DNA of 64,000 bases from contig URCR01000010.1 in NCBI GenBank assembly GCA_900546325.1, positions 9,804-73,803 on the forward strand, given 5' to 3'. Made by a program: the position numbers and the translations under genes. A model generated the notes under the pieces. It was not told the origin of the DNA, made no database searches, and saw only the letters and a list, made by a program, of their open reading frames with translations. Below, piece after piece: positions 27,284 to 36,928 of the stretch. The stretch's first letter is position 1. Each line of letters begins with the position of its first letter. The DNA is from an uncultured Lachnospiraceae bacterium (lineage in GTDB: Bacteria > Bacillota > Clostridia > Lachnospirales > Lachnospiraceae).

Positions 27284-28426
27284 ATGAAGAATTTAGTATT
27301 GAGCAGCCACAGTCAGAATCATACAACATTGGTCGACAACCATTTTATCGACTGTCATATGGTAAAAGCAAACGGAGAGTTTGTGAAAGTTTATCTGTTC
27401 CTGCTCAGACACCTGAACGCTTCTCCTTCCGTCCTTACGATTTCTGCCATTGCAGATTCTCTGGACAACACGGAGAAGGACATTTTGCGCGCACTGAATT
27501 ACTGGGAGAAGGAGGGACTCCTTTCCCTTCAGTGCGATGAGAGCGATCATTCTCTCTGCGGAATTGCATTCTGTCCAGTTCCTCCATGTGAAGGGGGCGG
27601 GCGCTCTTGTGCCGCTTTGTCTTATGAGGATACTGCAAGATCTCGTGGAGTGTCCTGCGAAGGGAATGGATATTCCACTGAATCACAGACTCCTGTGACC
27701 AGTCAGATGACGGATCCGGCTTCAGTCGCAGAGCCCGTCTCTGATTCACGCGGGACAGCCCCGACTTCCATCAAAGCTTTCCGCGACCGCAAGGAGTTTC
27801 AGCAGCTTTTGTTTGTTGCAGAACAGTATATCGGAAGGCCTCTGACCAGGACGGATATCGATACGATCTCTTATTTCTTTGATCAGCTTCATTTTTCTGC
27901 TGATCTGATCGAATATTTGATCGAATACTGTGTGGAGAATCAGCATACGAGTATGCATTACATTAAGAAAGTGGCTCTCGCATGGGCAGATGCTCATGTG
28001 ACTACGGTTGAGGAAGCACGGGCAACTTCCAGTATTTACAATAAGAATTGTTACACCGTACTCAATGCCTTCGGCATTCGCGGGCGCGGTCCTGCCGCCT
28101 CTGAGATCGCTTATATTAAAAAATGGACCGAGCAGTATGGGTTTACTTTAGATATTATTAAGGAAGCCTGCGACCGGACAATGAGCAGCATTCATCAGCC
28201 AAGTTTTGATTATACCGATAAGATTTTGTCCAAGTGGCTGACACAGCATGTCCGTGTTCTCTCGGATATCGAGCGCATTGACACTGCCTTCCGACAGGAG
28301 AAGGAGAATAAGCGCAGAGCTGCAGTGCCAAAGCCTGCGGCCAATATCAAGACGAAATTTAACAACTTTAACGGCCGTTCCTATGACATTGATTCTCTGG
28401 AAGAGCGCCTGTTAAAGACCAGATAA
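27284..28426 (+). CDS. DnaD-domain replication initiation protein
   Basis: Replication initiation protein that helps to load the helicase at the origin, of the DnaD/DnaB(Bsu) type. The 380-residue protein has an N-terminal winged-helix region (to about residue 90; EKDILRALNYWEKEGLL), a low-complexity Ser/Pro linker, and two successive DnaD C-terminal-type modules (about 165-235 from FQQLLFVAEQYIGRPLT, and 250-330 from YTVLNAFGIRGRGPAASE). A basic tail with AAVPKPAANIKTKFNNF ends it. It is followed after 16 bp by the DnaI-like loader gene. The start has only a weak ribosome site (AAGG). Confidence 0.88.
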   Translation: MKNLVLSSHSQNHTTLVDNHFIDCHMVKANGEFVKVYLFLLRHLNASPSVLTISAIADSLDNTEKDILRALNYWEKEGLLSLQCDESDHSLCGIAFCPVPPCEGGGRSCAALSYEDTARSRGVSCEGNGYSTESQTPVTSQMTDPASVAEPVSDSRGTAPTSIKAFRDRKEFQQLLFVAEQYIGRPLTRTDIDTISYFFDQLHFSADLIEYLIEYCVENQHTSMHYIKKVALAWADAHVTTVEEARATSSIYNKNCYTVLNAFGIRGRGPAASEIAYIKKWTEQYGFTLDIIKEACDRTMSSIHQPSFDYTDKILSKWLTQHVRVLSDIERIDTAFRQEKENKRRAAVPKPAANIKTKFNNFNGRSYDIDSLEERLLKTR

Positions 28427-28442
28427 CAAAGGAGCAGAAGTT

Positions 28443-29465
28443 ATGGCATTAAAGAATTCCCAATATGACACGATCATGCGGGAGTATGAGCAGAAGCAAC
28501 TGCATAGTCAGGACGTATTAAACGCACACTATCAGAGAGTGTATGACTGCATCCCCGAGATCCGTGATCTTGATAATGCGATCTCCCATCTCTCTGTCCA
28601 AAAAGCGCGAAATCTTCTGGAAGGAGACGAGACTGCTCTATCCTCTCTGAAAGAAGAGATTTCTCTGCTTCGCCGGAAGAAGTCTGCCCTCCTGTCCTCC
28701 CATGGATTCCCGGAGGATTATCTGGAACCTTCTTATGAATGTGCAGACTGCAAAGATACCGGATATATCGGCAGTCAGAAATGTCACTGCTTTAAAAAAG
28801 CGACGATCGACCTTTTATATACACAGTCCAATCTGAAAGAAATCCTTGCAAGAGAGAATTTTAATACGTTTTCCCTTGCCTATTATTCTGAGAATCACAT
28901 AGATCCAAAGACCGGCCGCTCTTCTCTTTCGATCATGAGAGATGCACTGGCAGTCAGCAAAGAATTTGTCCGTACATTCGGACAGGATTTCCGCAATCTG
29001 TTTCTGTATGGAGATACCGGCGTGGGGAAGACTTTCCTCTCAAACTGTATCGCAAAGGAACTGATCGACAGCGCTTATTCCGTTATCTACTTTACAGCCT
29101 TTGAATTATTTGATATATTTGCTAAGAGCCGGTTTGACAAAGATACACTTGCAGATACAATGTATGGCTATATTTTTGATTGTGACCTGCTCATTATCGA
29201 CGATCTGGGAACAGAACTGACCAATTCTTTTATCGCTTCCCAGTTGTTTTTGTGTCTAAATGAACGTCTTTTAAAAAAGCGCTCTACGATCATATCGACA
29301 AACTTGTCTTTGGAATCAATTGTTGAGATTTATTCTGAGAGAATTTTTTCAAGAATCACGAGCAACTATACTATGTTAAGACTAACCGGAGATGACATAC
29401 GAATCAAAAAGAAACTTATGAATATGGAGGAACAAACATGTTACATCGAGAAGAACGAAATTTAG
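28443..29465 (+). CDS. dnaI: DnaI/DnaC-like helicase loader ATPase
   Basis: AAA+ ATPase that loads the replicative helicase. An N-terminal helical region of about 95 residues is followed by a Cys cluster (CADCKDTGYIGSQKCHC) like the zinc-binding domain of DnaI. Next is the ATPase core with Walker A GDTGVGKT, Walker B LLIIDDLGTE and the sensor region STIISTNLS. Length of 340 residues is close to B. subtilis DnaI. It overlaps the start of prs by 28 bp. Confidence 0.92.
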   Translation: MALKNSQYDTIMREYEQKQLHSQDVLNAHYQRVYDCIPEIRDLDNAISHLSVQKARNLLEGDETALSSLKEEISLLRRKKSALLSSHGFPEDYLEPSYECADCKDTGYIGSQKCHCFKKATIDLLYTQSNLKEILARENFNTFSLAYYSENHIDPKTGRSSLSIMRDALAVSKEFVRTFGQDFRNLFLYGDTGVGKTFLSNCIAKELIDSAYSVIYFTAFELFDIFAKSRFDKDTLADTMYGYIFDCDLLIIDDLGTELTNSFIASQLFLCLNERLLKKRSTIISTNLSLESIVEIYSERIFSRITSNYTMLRLTGDDIRIKKKLMNMEEQTCYIEKNEI

Positions 29466-30622
29466 AAAACATCCCTGTGGGATCACTTGGAATCATCGCA
29501 GTAGACGGATGTCAGGAGCTTGGAAACAAGGTAAATGACTACCTTGTAAAATGGCGTAAGGAAAGCTCCCATGAACACAAAAATGACGTAGTGTTCACAG
29601 GCTATGAGAAAGATAACTACTTAATCGACGCCAAAGTACCTCGTTTTGGTTCCGGAGAAGCAAAAGGAGTCATCAATGAGTCCGTGCGCGGTAAAGATTT
29701 ATATCTGATGGTAGATGTCTGCAACTACAGCCTGACTTATTCTTTAAGCGGCCATGTAAATCACATGTCACCAGACGATCATTTCCAGAACCTGAAGCGT
29801 GTCATCGCTGCTGTCGGAGGAAAGGCGCGCAGATTAAATGTCATTATGCCATTCTTATACGAAAGCCGTCAGCACAAGAGAAGTTCCCGTGAATCCTTAG
29901 ACTGTGCACTTGCCCTTCAGGAACTTGTAAGCATGGGTGTTGACAACATCATCACTTTCGATGCCCATGATCCTCGTGTACAGAATGCGATTCCGCTCAG
30001 CGGATTTGAGACAGTACGTCCGACTTACCAGTTTATCAAAGGACTTCTCCGCACTGTACCGGACCTGATCATTGACAGCGATCACATGATGGCGATCAGC
30101 CCGGACGAAGGTGGTACAAGCCGTGCCGTATATCTTGCCAATGTACTCGGTCTTGATATGGGTATGTTCTACAAACGCCGTGACTACACACAGATCGTAG
30201 ACGGACGTAACCCGATCGTTGCACATGAATTCCTCGGTTCTTCTGTGGAAGGAAAGGATGTGATCATTATCGATGATATGATTTCTTCCGGTGACAGCAT
30301 CATCGACGTTGCGACGGAATTAAAGAGAAGAAAAGCAAAGAGAATCTTCGCTGCCGCTACTTTCGGTCTGTTTACAAACGGTCTTGACAAATTTGACAAG
30401 GCTTACGAGGAAGGTATCATCCACGGAATCCTGACAACAAACCTGATCTACCAGACACCGGAATTGCTGAGCAGACCTTACTACATCAACTGTGATCTCA
30501 GCAAATACATCGCTCTTCTGATCGATACTCTGAATCACGATGGTTCTATCAGCAGCATCCTCAGCCCGAACGAGCGTATCCAGCATGTTGTTCAGAAATA
30601 CAAAAACGGAGAACCGATTTAA
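29438..30622 (+). CDS. prs: Ribose-phosphate pyrophosphokinase
   Basis: Makes PRPP from ribose 5-phosphate and ATP for nucleotide, NAD, His and Trp synthesis. Visible are the ribose-5-phosphate/ATP regions (FDAHDPRVQNAIP, with MPFLYESRQHKRSSRES before it) and the PRPP loop DVIIIDDMISSGDS. At 394 residues it is longer than the classic ~315-residue enzyme, with an N-terminal extension and a longer C-terminal half; this longer form is what a Clostridia branch would show, but I infer that. The ATG at 29438 follows GGAGG and lies inside the dnaI gene, so translation is coupled. Confidence 0.92.
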   Translation: MLHREERNLENIPVGSLGIIAVDGCQELGNKVNDYLVKWRKESSHEHKNDVVFTGYEKDNYLIDAKVPRFGSGEAKGVINESVRGKDLYLMVDVCNYSLTYSLSGHVNHMSPDDHFQNLKRVIAAVGGKARRLNVIMPFLYESRQHKRSSRESLDCALALQELVSMGVDNIITFDAHDPRVQNAIPLSGFETVRPTYQFIKGLLRTVPDLIIDSDHMMAISPDEGGTSRAVYLANVLGLDMGMFYKRRDYTQIVDGRNPIVAHEFLGSSVEGKDVIIIDDMISSGDSIIDVATELKRRKAKRIFAAATFGLFTNGLDKFDKAYEEGIIHGILTTNLIYQTPELLSRPYYINCDLSKYIALLIDTLNHDGSISSILSPNERIQHVVQKYKNGEPI

Positions 30623-30661
30623 GAATCGGATCTGAGTTTCTGAAAGCATTTCTTATTTAAT

Positions 30662-30728
30662 AAAAAAGAACCCGAACAGAATGTCTGTATTGATATCATA
30701 TACAACTTCTGTCCGGGTTCTTCTTTTT
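30662..30728. terminator. Bidirectional terminator between prs and the yhaN-like gene
   Basis: Long inverted repeat: AAAAAAGAACCCG then ACAGAA on the left, TTCTGT, CGGGTTC and TTCTTTTT on the right, with a 25-nt AT-rich loop. Both strands end in T-rich tracts, which suits two convergent transcripts. Its right edge overlaps the yhaN-like stop codon. Confidence 0.85.
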
Positions 30729-32406
30729 ACTTAGATCCACTCCTGTGATAGGGAATCCCAAGTTTTTTCAGTATCTCCATCTCCCTTTTCTGGCAGGTAA
30801 ATAAAATAATCTGCCGTCTGTTCTCTGCCAGCCAACGCAATGTATTTTCCAGTCTTATATCATCATAGTATGCAAATGTTTCATCAAGGATCACCGGGAG
30901 TTCTTCCTCGTACATCAGCTCTGCCGATGCCATACGCAGCGCAAAATAAATCTGCTCCATCGTTCCTCTGCTGACCTGCTCCACTGAAATTTTCTTTGCC
31001 CCCTCCAGTAAGTAGATCTTTGTATTTTCATCAATAAAAATACGCTCATATTTTCCATTTGTAACGGCACACAATATAGCAGAAGCTGTCTCATTCAGAC
31101 TCGTTCCAAACTCTTTCCGCACATCTGCAGAAAGCATCCGGATCGTCTCCTGGGCAAGGTGGATCGCTCTCGCTTTTCCATCCAGGGCAGCATATTCCTC
31201 ACCGACCTCCATCAGTTCTTCCCCCTCCTCACAGAGGTTTTCATACTGCATCTGCTTCTCGGCGATCTCCTCCCGGAGCAATTCTCTTCTGACACGCATT
31301 CTTCTTAGTGCTTCTCTCTGATTCTCCAGCTTTTCGCAGACAATCTGACCGCTTTTACGATCAGCCTTCTCTTCCTGCCATTCATGCACTTCCATCGGTT
31401 CGTCTTCTTCTGGATTTTGCCGGATCTCCTCTGCCGCCTGACAGAATCTCCGGACAAAACGCCACAAAAATACGATCTCCAGGATGACTGCTCCCGCCAG
31501 CAGAAGCCACTTCCAACTTCCTTTTAAAAACAAAGCTGTGATCAGAAGCACTGTTGCAACAAAAACCGGAAGCAATCTTATTTTCGACTCATTCCATGCA
31601 TGTTTCCAGATTTGCGGCTCCCCTCTCTGTCCGGCTCCTTCTCGCTCTTTTTCTTCTGCCCGAGTCTCTTTCGTCATGATCCTCCCGGCTTCTTTTCTGA
31701 GCATTTCTTCCGCAAGCTTTCCCTGCTCGATCTTCTTTTCAAGCTGTCTTTCTTCTTCCTGCCACCGCTCAATCTCTTCCCCGATATATGCCGCCTGCTG
31801 TTCAACCTTCTCGCGCTTTTCCTGCTTCTTTTGGCGGATCTCTTTCTGACGGTTCTCCACCGTCTTTCGGCGGTCCTTTAAAATTGCAAGCGCCCGTTCT
31901 ACATCCATCTCACTGTTGCCGGAACTGTAATAATTCGCTGCATAGTTCCGCAGTTCCGCGCCAAGCTCTGCGCTCGTCTCCGCTTTTGTCTGACCGATTG
32001 AAATCGTATTGTCAAAAGCAACCTCCGACATTCCGTCTAAAAGCATGTCCATATCTCCCTGCTCTACCGACAAGATCTCTCCATCAGTCTGGCATACAAG
32101 ATCTGCCTGCTTTCCGTAACGGTCAAACCTGCGGCTGATCACAAACCTTCTTCCTCCGGACTCAAATGTCATCTCCCCCGCATAGTAAGATGGCTGGTCC
32201 CACGGCTCATATTTGGTAAACAGATCATTTTTTGCCGCCCTTCCACGCCCTTTTGTCAGCCCAAACAGCATACTTCTGATAAAAGCATGCAGCGTACTTT
32301 TTCCAAATTCATTTTCTCCGTAAAAAACGTGGAATCCTTCTTCCAATTCTATTTTCGTATCTGAAAATTTTCCAAAACTCTTCAGATATAATTCCCTGAT
32401 GATCAC
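30727..32406 (-). CDS. yhaN: SbcC/YhaN-like SMC-type ATPase with two membrane spans
   Basis: Rad50/SbcC-like ATPase, partner of the upstream YhaO-like nuclease. The N-terminus has the Walker A GENEFGKSTL, the middle is coiled coil (about 180-400), and the C-terminus has the signature region VSRGTMEQIYFALRMA and Walker B ELPVILDETFAY. Two hydrophobic helices (IRLLPVFVATVLLITALFL and WLLLAGAVILEIVFLW) interrupt the coiled coil, so the protein may be membrane-tethered. It starts with GTG, sharing one base with the yhaO TAG stop. Its 559 residues are much shorter than B. subtilis YhaN. Confidence 0.85.
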   Translation of the reverse strand: MIIRELYLKSFGKFSDTKIELEEGFHVFYGENEFGKSTLHAFIRSMLFGLTKGRGRAAKNDLFTKYEPWDQPSYYAGEMTFESGGRRFVISRRFDRYGKQADLVCQTDGEILSVEQGDMDMLLDGMSEVAFDNTISIGQTKAETSAELGAELRNYAANYYSSGNSEMDVERALAILKDRRKTVENRQKEIRQKKQEKREKVEQQAAYIGEEIERWQEEERQLEKKIEQGKLAEEMLRKEAGRIMTKETRAEEKEREGAGQRGEPQIWKHAWNESKIRLLPVFVATVLLITALFLKGSWKWLLLAGAVILEIVFLWRFVRRFCQAAEEIRQNPEEDEPMEVHEWQEEKADRKSGQIVCEKLENQREALRRMRVRRELLREEIAEKQMQYENLCEEGEELMEVGEEYAALDGKARAIHLAQETIRMLSADVRKEFGTSLNETASAILCAVTNGKYERIFIDENTKIYLLEGAKKISVEQVSRGTMEQIYFALRMASAELMYEEELPVILDETFAYYDDIRLENTLRWLAENRRQIILFTCQKREMEILKKLGIPYHRSGSK

Positions 32407-33467
32407 TAGCTTCTCTCCTCCATCGCCGCAAGAATCGCACTGACTCCTTCACACATTGCCTGGTATTCCATACTCTCCGGCTCACTTCCCGCAAAATGTC
32501 CGATCAGCCTTCCAAGCAGGTTGTCCTTATTTTTGTCACAGAGCTGTTCATAGTCATATGCCGGAACCGTACGGTCAAGAATTTCCACAAGATTTCCATG
32601 CGTGTCAAGATCTTCCATGTCATAAACGATCTCCGGATCCCTCTGCCCTTCCAGAATGATTTTATATAAATTTTCCGTACCATGTGCTTCAATCTCCTCA
32701 CGGATCTTCGTCCGGAGCGCTCCGTGCGTCATCCCCACATCTACGTTCAGATCCAAATGCACATACTGTCTTTTCGCAAATGGAACAAAACGGATCTGTG
32801 TTCCTTTCTCTGTGATCTCTCCGAGAAGAAACCCATGTCTCCCCGTTTCATTTTGATCCAGCGGCTCAAGAGAACCCGAAAACGCTGCATAGTCTTTCAG
32901 CACCATCTGTGGTTTGTGAATATGCCCCAGCGCGACATAGTCGTAGCCAAGCGCTTTTAACTTTGCCTTTTTGATCGGGATATGCGTCTCATCCCCTCCG
33001 TGAGTCAGAAGGATTTCATATTTCCTCTCCCGCGGGGCATATGCCTCATCATACCGCGCCTCTCTGATTTCCCGCCTGTCATAACTGAATCCATATACTG
33101 CAAGATCCAGCTCCTCGATCACGGCTCTGTGCAATGTATTTTCAAACAGCGGATAGACATTTTCACTCCATGCCAGCTGTAGATAACGTGAATCCTTTCG
33201 TATATAGTCATGATTTCCTGCGATCAGGACAACCTTTGTCCGGGACAGTTTCCCAAAATGATAATTGACCTCTTTGAGTTCTCTCAGCAGAGGCTGTCTG
33301 TGAAATAAATCCCCCGCGATCAGCAGCAGGTCGATCTGTTTCTCCTCGCAGATATCGATGACTCGATAAAAGCTGTCCCAGATTTCCCTCTCCCGCTGCC
33401 CGCCGTCACGCCTTCCCGCCTCCGGCGCCGCTCCGAGGTGGACATCTGCTATCTGTATAAAATTCAT
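32406..33467 (-). CDS. yhaO: YhaO/SbcD-like metallophosphoesterase (DNA repair nuclease)
   Basis: Calcineurin-like phosphoesterase expected to act as the nuclease partner of the YhaN-like ATPase, parallel to Mre11-Rad50. Metal motifs are intact: IADVHLG (D and H), LIAGDLFH, IAGNHDY, LLTHGG and ALGHIHKP. A C-terminal capping region of about 120 residues follows. It starts 3 bp after the histidine-kinase gene with AAGGAG in that gene's last codons, so the two-component genes and the repair genes form one transcription unit. Confidence 0.9.
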   Translation of the reverse strand: MNFIQIADVHLGAAPEAGRRDGGQREREIWDSFYRVIDICEEKQIDLLLIAGDLFHRQPLLRELKEVNYHFGKLSRTKVVLIAGNHDYIRKDSRYLQLAWSENVYPLFENTLHRAVIEELDLAVYGFSYDRREIREARYDEAYAPRERKYEILLTHGGDETHIPIKKAKLKALGYDYVALGHIHKPQMVLKDYAAFSGSLEPLDQNETGRHGFLLGEITEKGTQIRFVPFAKRQYVHLDLNVDVGMTHGALRTKIREEIEAHGTENLYKIILEGQRDPEIVYDMEDLDTHGNLVEILDRTVPAYDYEQLCDKNKDNLLGRLIGHFAGSEPESMEYQAMCEGVSAILAAMEERS

Positions 33468-33470
33468 AAG

Positions 33471-34607
33471 TTATTCTCCTTCATTCATCGCCGGGAGTGT
33501 CACGATAAAGCGGGTTTCCCACTCATCACTCTCCGCACGGATCGTTCCGTGGTGCAGTTCAACGATTTCTTTTGCAATGGCAAGTCCAAGTCCTGCCCCG
33601 CCTGTCTTGCTGGAACGAGAACCGTCCACCCGGTAAAATTTCTCAAAAATTGCGCTCAGCTCCTCTTCCGGAATCGGCTCTCCTTCGTTCGCCACGACAA
33701 TCTCGATCTCTCCATGCCGCTCCTTTGCCTGAATCCGTATGGCAGTTCCTTTGTCACAGTACGCGATCGCATTGCGCAGAAGATTATCAAACACCCGCGC
33801 AAGCTTGTCCGCATCTCCGTAAATCATCAGTGTGTCATCGATCTGCACGTCACATTTTAAATTCTTTTCCTTCAAAACTGCATACAATTCATCCGCAATC
33901 TGTTCAAGCATCATTGATAAATCCAGATCCCCCGGCTCCAGAACAATGTCCTGCAGATTGAACTTTGTGATCTCAAAAAATTCATTGATCAGTTCTCCCA
34001 GGCGGATTGCCTTTTCCAGCGAAATATGCGTATATTTCCTCCGCTCCTCCTCCGGCATATCCGGTTTTGTCTCAAGAATACTCAAGTATGCCAAAATGGA
34101 GGTCAGAGGCGTCTTCAAATCATGTGCCAGAAAAACGACCAGATCATTTTTCTTCTTCTCGCTCTCAATTGCCTCCAGTTCCTGCCTGCGAATGGTCATC
34201 TTGATCTCATTCAGACTATCCTCAAGCGGGCGCAGCGCAGGCTTAAACCGCACGGGTTCGTTGAAATCCGATAAAATATTTTCAATCCCCTGATTAATCT
34301 CCTTCAAATACTGCGTGATTCTGCTCAGCACGAAGTAGAAGAAGAAGAAAAACAGCAAAAGGAAGCCCGCACCCATAAAATAGATTTTATTATTTCCGAT
34401 CAATTTCCAGTAGAGATCGATCGCCTGCTGCTCCGGCATATGAAACCACATAAAGAAATGCACAAATCCATCTGCAAACTTATGGTTATAAATCCCATCG
34501 ATGACAAGATTTTTGAAAAGATAACCGACAAGCGCAGTAGACAGCACGACAAGCATCGTCTGAAGCAGAATGTTGATCTTTAACCTTGTATAATTCTTAC
34601 TCTTCAA
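33471..34607 (-). CDS. VanS-like sensor histidine kinase
   Basis: Membrane-bound sensor kinase that pairs with the adjacent response regulator. Two spans (about 11-32 and 75-95, the second FLLLFFFFFYFVLS) bracket a short extracytoplasmic loop. The H-box is FLAHDLKTPLTSILAYLSIL; ATPase motifs are DNLLRNAIAYCDKG (N box), KTGGAGLGLAIAKEI (G box). The frame begins with TTG at 34607, overlapping the regulator gene by 11 bp. It resembles VanS-type kinases, but no D-Ala-D-Lac or D-Ser ligase genes lie nearby, so a role in vancomycin resistance is not supported. Confidence 0.88.
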   Translation of the reverse strand: MKSKNYTRLKINILLQTMLVVLSTALVGYLFKNLVIDGIYNHKFADGFVHFFMWFHMPEQQAIDLYWKLIGNNKIYFMGAGFLLLFFFFFYFVLSRITQYLKEINQGIENILSDFNEPVRFKPALRPLEDSLNEIKMTIRRQELEAIESEKKKNDLVVFLAHDLKTPLTSILAYLSILETKPDMPEEERRKYTHISLEKAIRLGELINEFFEITKFNLQDIVLEPGDLDLSMMLEQIADELYAVLKEKNLKCDVQIDDTLMIYGDADKLARVFDNLLRNAIAYCDKGTAIRIQAKERHGEIEIVVANEGEPIPEEELSAIFEKFYRVDGSRSSKTGGAGLGLAIAKEIVELHHGTIRAESDEWETRFIVTLPAMNEGE

Positions 34608-35289
34608 CTTTATATCCTACTCCCCAGACTGTCTTGATAAAATCACTCTTTCCGGTCGGACCGCTCATCTTCTCACGCAGATGCCGGATATGTACCATGA
34701 CCGTATTGTTGCTGTTTTTGTAATATTTCTCTTTCCATACACTTTCAAACAGCTCTTCCGAGCTGATGACCTTGCCCCGGTTCTCACACAGCATCCACAA
34801 AAGGTCAAATTCAATCGGCGTCAGCGTCAGCTGCTTCTCATTATAGACACACTCATGGGATTCCCTGTTTAGCTGAAGCCCTGCAAAATCGATAATGTCT
34901 CCACTGTCGATCCTTGTCCCTTCATTATACTGTGTATATCTCCGAAGCTGTGCCTTCACCCTCGCGATCAGTTCCAGTGGATTAAACGGCTTCAGAATAT
35001 AATCATCTGCACCAAGTGTCAGCCCGGTGATCTTATCAATATATTCCGTCTTTGCGGTAAGCATAATCACCGGGAAGGTATATTTCTCCCGAATCTTCTT
35101 TAAAATCTCAAATCCATCGATCCCCGGAAGCATGACGTCAAGAATCGCAAGATCGATCTTCGTCGTCTTCATACACTCCAATGCCTCCTCGCCGGTATAA
35201 AACGGATACACGGTATACTGGTCGCTCTGCAAATAGAGCGCGATGACATCCGCAATCTCCTTCTCATCATCTACAACTAAAATATTCAT
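34597..35289 (-). CDS. OmpR/VanR-family response regulator
   Basis: DNA-binding response regulator, 230 residues. The receiver domain has the acidic pocket (VVDDEKE), the phosphoacceptor in LAILDVMLPG and the Lys in ADDYILKPFNPLEL. The C-terminal winged helix contains LTPIEFDLLWMLCENRGKV and VMVHIRHLREKM. It is the first gene of a four-gene run with the histidine kinase, yhaO-like and yhaN-like genes. Target genes are not visible. Confidence 0.93.
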   Translation of the reverse strand: MNILVVDDEKEIADVIALYLQSDQYTVYPFYTGEEALECMKTTKIDLAILDVMLPGIDGFEILKKIREKYTFPVIMLTAKTEYIDKITGLTLGADDYILKPFNPLELIARVKAQLRRYTQYNEGTRIDSGDIIDFAGLQLNRESHECVYNEKQLTLTPIEFDLLWMLCENRGKVISSEELFESVWKEKYYKNSNNTVMVHIRHLREKMSGPTGKSDFIKTVWGVGYKVEE

Positions 35290-35323
35290 AGTTCCTCCTC
35301 AATTCCCCTTAAAATTTTAAAAC

Positions 35324-35356
35324 GGCGAGGCAAAGTATACAAATACCCGCCCCGCC
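35324..35356 (-). terminator. Intrinsic terminator after asnS
   Basis: Minus-strand stem GGCGGGGC/GCCTCGCC (one G-T pair) with a 17-nt loop, followed by GTTTTAAAATTTT. It separates asnS from the response-regulator unit. Confidence 0.82.
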
Positions 35357-35373
35357 TTGGTTTCTTTCATTCT

Positions 35374-36765
35374 TTACAGTTCACAGTTATTCACAGTTCT
35401 TGGGAACGGAATGACATCTCTGATATTTGACATACCAGTCAGATACATAACGCATCTTTCAAATCCAAGTCCGAATCCCGCATGTCTTGTGGAGCCGTAT
35501 TTTCTCAGATCCAGATAGAACTGATACTCTTCCGGATCCAGATTCATCTCCTGCATACGCTTCAGCAGCTTATCATAATCATCCTCTCTCTGGCTTCCTC
35601 CAATGAGCTCTCCGATTCCAGGAACAAGGCAGTCTACAGCTGCTACCGTCTTGTTGTCCTCGTTCATCTTCATATAGAATGCCTTGATATCCTTCGGATA
35701 ATCTGTGACAAATACCGGACGCTTGAACACTTCCTCTGTCAGATAGCGCTCATGCTCTGTCTGCAGATCAACTCCCCATGATACTTTGAAGTCAAATTTG
35801 TCATTGTTCTTCTCTAAAATCTCGATCGCTTCTGTGTAAGTCACGCGCGCAAATTCAGAAGAAACAACATTGTGCAGACGGTCGAGAAGACCCTTGTCTA
35901 CAAAAGAGTTAAAGAAGTTCATCTCCTCCGGTGCATTTTCAAGCACATAGTTGATAATATGCTTTAACATTGCCTCGGCAAGAATCATGTCATCATCCAG
36001 ATCTGCAAATGCGATCTCCGGCTCTACCATCCAGAACTCTGCCGCATGACGTGTTGTGTTAGAGTTCTCTGCACGGAATGTCGGTCCAAATGTATATACA
36101 TTGCGGAATGCCTGTGCATATGTCTCTGCATTGAGCTGTCCGCTTACGGTAAGACTCGTCTCCTTATTAAAGAAATCTTTCGTGTAGTCCACGCTTCCAT
36201 CTGCATTCTTCGGAAGGTTCTCCATATCCAGTGTTGTGACACGGAACATCTCTCCTGCACCCTCACAGTCACTTCCTGTGATCAGCGGTGTATGCACATA
36301 CACAAACCCTCTCTCCTGGAAGAACTGGTGGATTGCATATGCGATCAAAGATCTCACACGAAATACTGCCTGGAATGTATTTGTTCTCGGACGAAGGTGG
36401 GAAATCGTTCTCAGATATTCAAAGCTGTGACGCTTCTTCTGCAGCGGATAATCCGGTGCAGATGCCCCCTCTACGATTACTTCCTCTGCCTGGATCTCAA
36501 ATGGCTGTTTTGCCTGAGGCGTAGCTACTAATGTTCCCTTTACAATAATGGCAGCACCTACATTCAGCTTCGAGATCTCCGCAAAATTGTCCATACTGTC
36601 GTGGTATACGACCTGAAGTGTCTCAAAAAATGAACCGTCATTGACAACGATAAACCCAAATGTCTTAGAATCACGAATACTGCGTACCCATCCGCCGACA
36701 GTAACCTGATTATCTAAGTATGCCTCTCTGTTCTTGTAAAGTTCTCTCACAGTTACTAATTCCAT
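35374..36765 (-). CDS. asnS: Asparaginyl-tRNA synthetase
   Basis: Charges tRNA(Asn). The N-terminal OB-fold anticodon-binding domain (VTVGGWVRSIRDSKTFGFIV) precedes the class II core with motif 2 (PTFRAENSNTTRHAAEFWMVEPE) shown here at its key residues FRAE and RHAAEFWM, and motif 3 GFGLGFERCVMYLTG. Length of 463 residues is standard. It has its own promoter and terminator and no T-box was found in the 260-bp upstream gap. Confidence 0.97.
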   Translation of the reverse strand: MELVTVRELYKNREAYLDNQVTVGGWVRSIRDSKTFGFIVVNDGSFFETLQVVYHDSMDNFAEISKLNVGAAIIVKGTLVATPQAKQPFEIQAEEVIVEGASAPDYPLQKKRHSFEYLRTISHLRPRTNTFQAVFRVRSLIAYAIHQFFQERGFVYVHTPLITGSDCEGAGEMFRVTTLDMENLPKNADGSVDYTKDFFNKETSLTVSGQLNAETYAQAFRNVYTFGPTFRAENSNTTRHAAEFWMVEPEIAFADLDDDMILAEAMLKHIINYVLENAPEEMNFFNSFVDKGLLDRLHNVVSSEFARVTYTEAIEILEKNNDKFDFKVSWGVDLQTEHERYLTEEVFKRPVFVTDYPKDIKAFYMKMNEDNKTVAAVDCLVPGIGELIGGSQREDDYDKLLKRMQEMNLDPEEYQFYLDLRKYGSTRHAGFGLGFERCVMYLTGMSNIRDVIPFPRTVNNCEL

Positions 36766-36928
36766 CTCTCACTACTCCTTTTCTTATATTTATCTACAAC
36801 CGATGCATGCACGATTTATCTTCTGCTGCTGATTTCAGATTTCACTGTGTTCCATCTTTATCATTGTGATTGAAAATAAAAGATGCAGTACACCGGACAG
36901 ATATTGCTGATTTGATATTCATTGTTAC

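Noticed and set aside
33471..35289. Vancomycin resistance locus
   Set aside because: The two-component genes resemble VanRS, but no ligase, dehydrogenase, racemase or D,D-peptidase gene is nearby.
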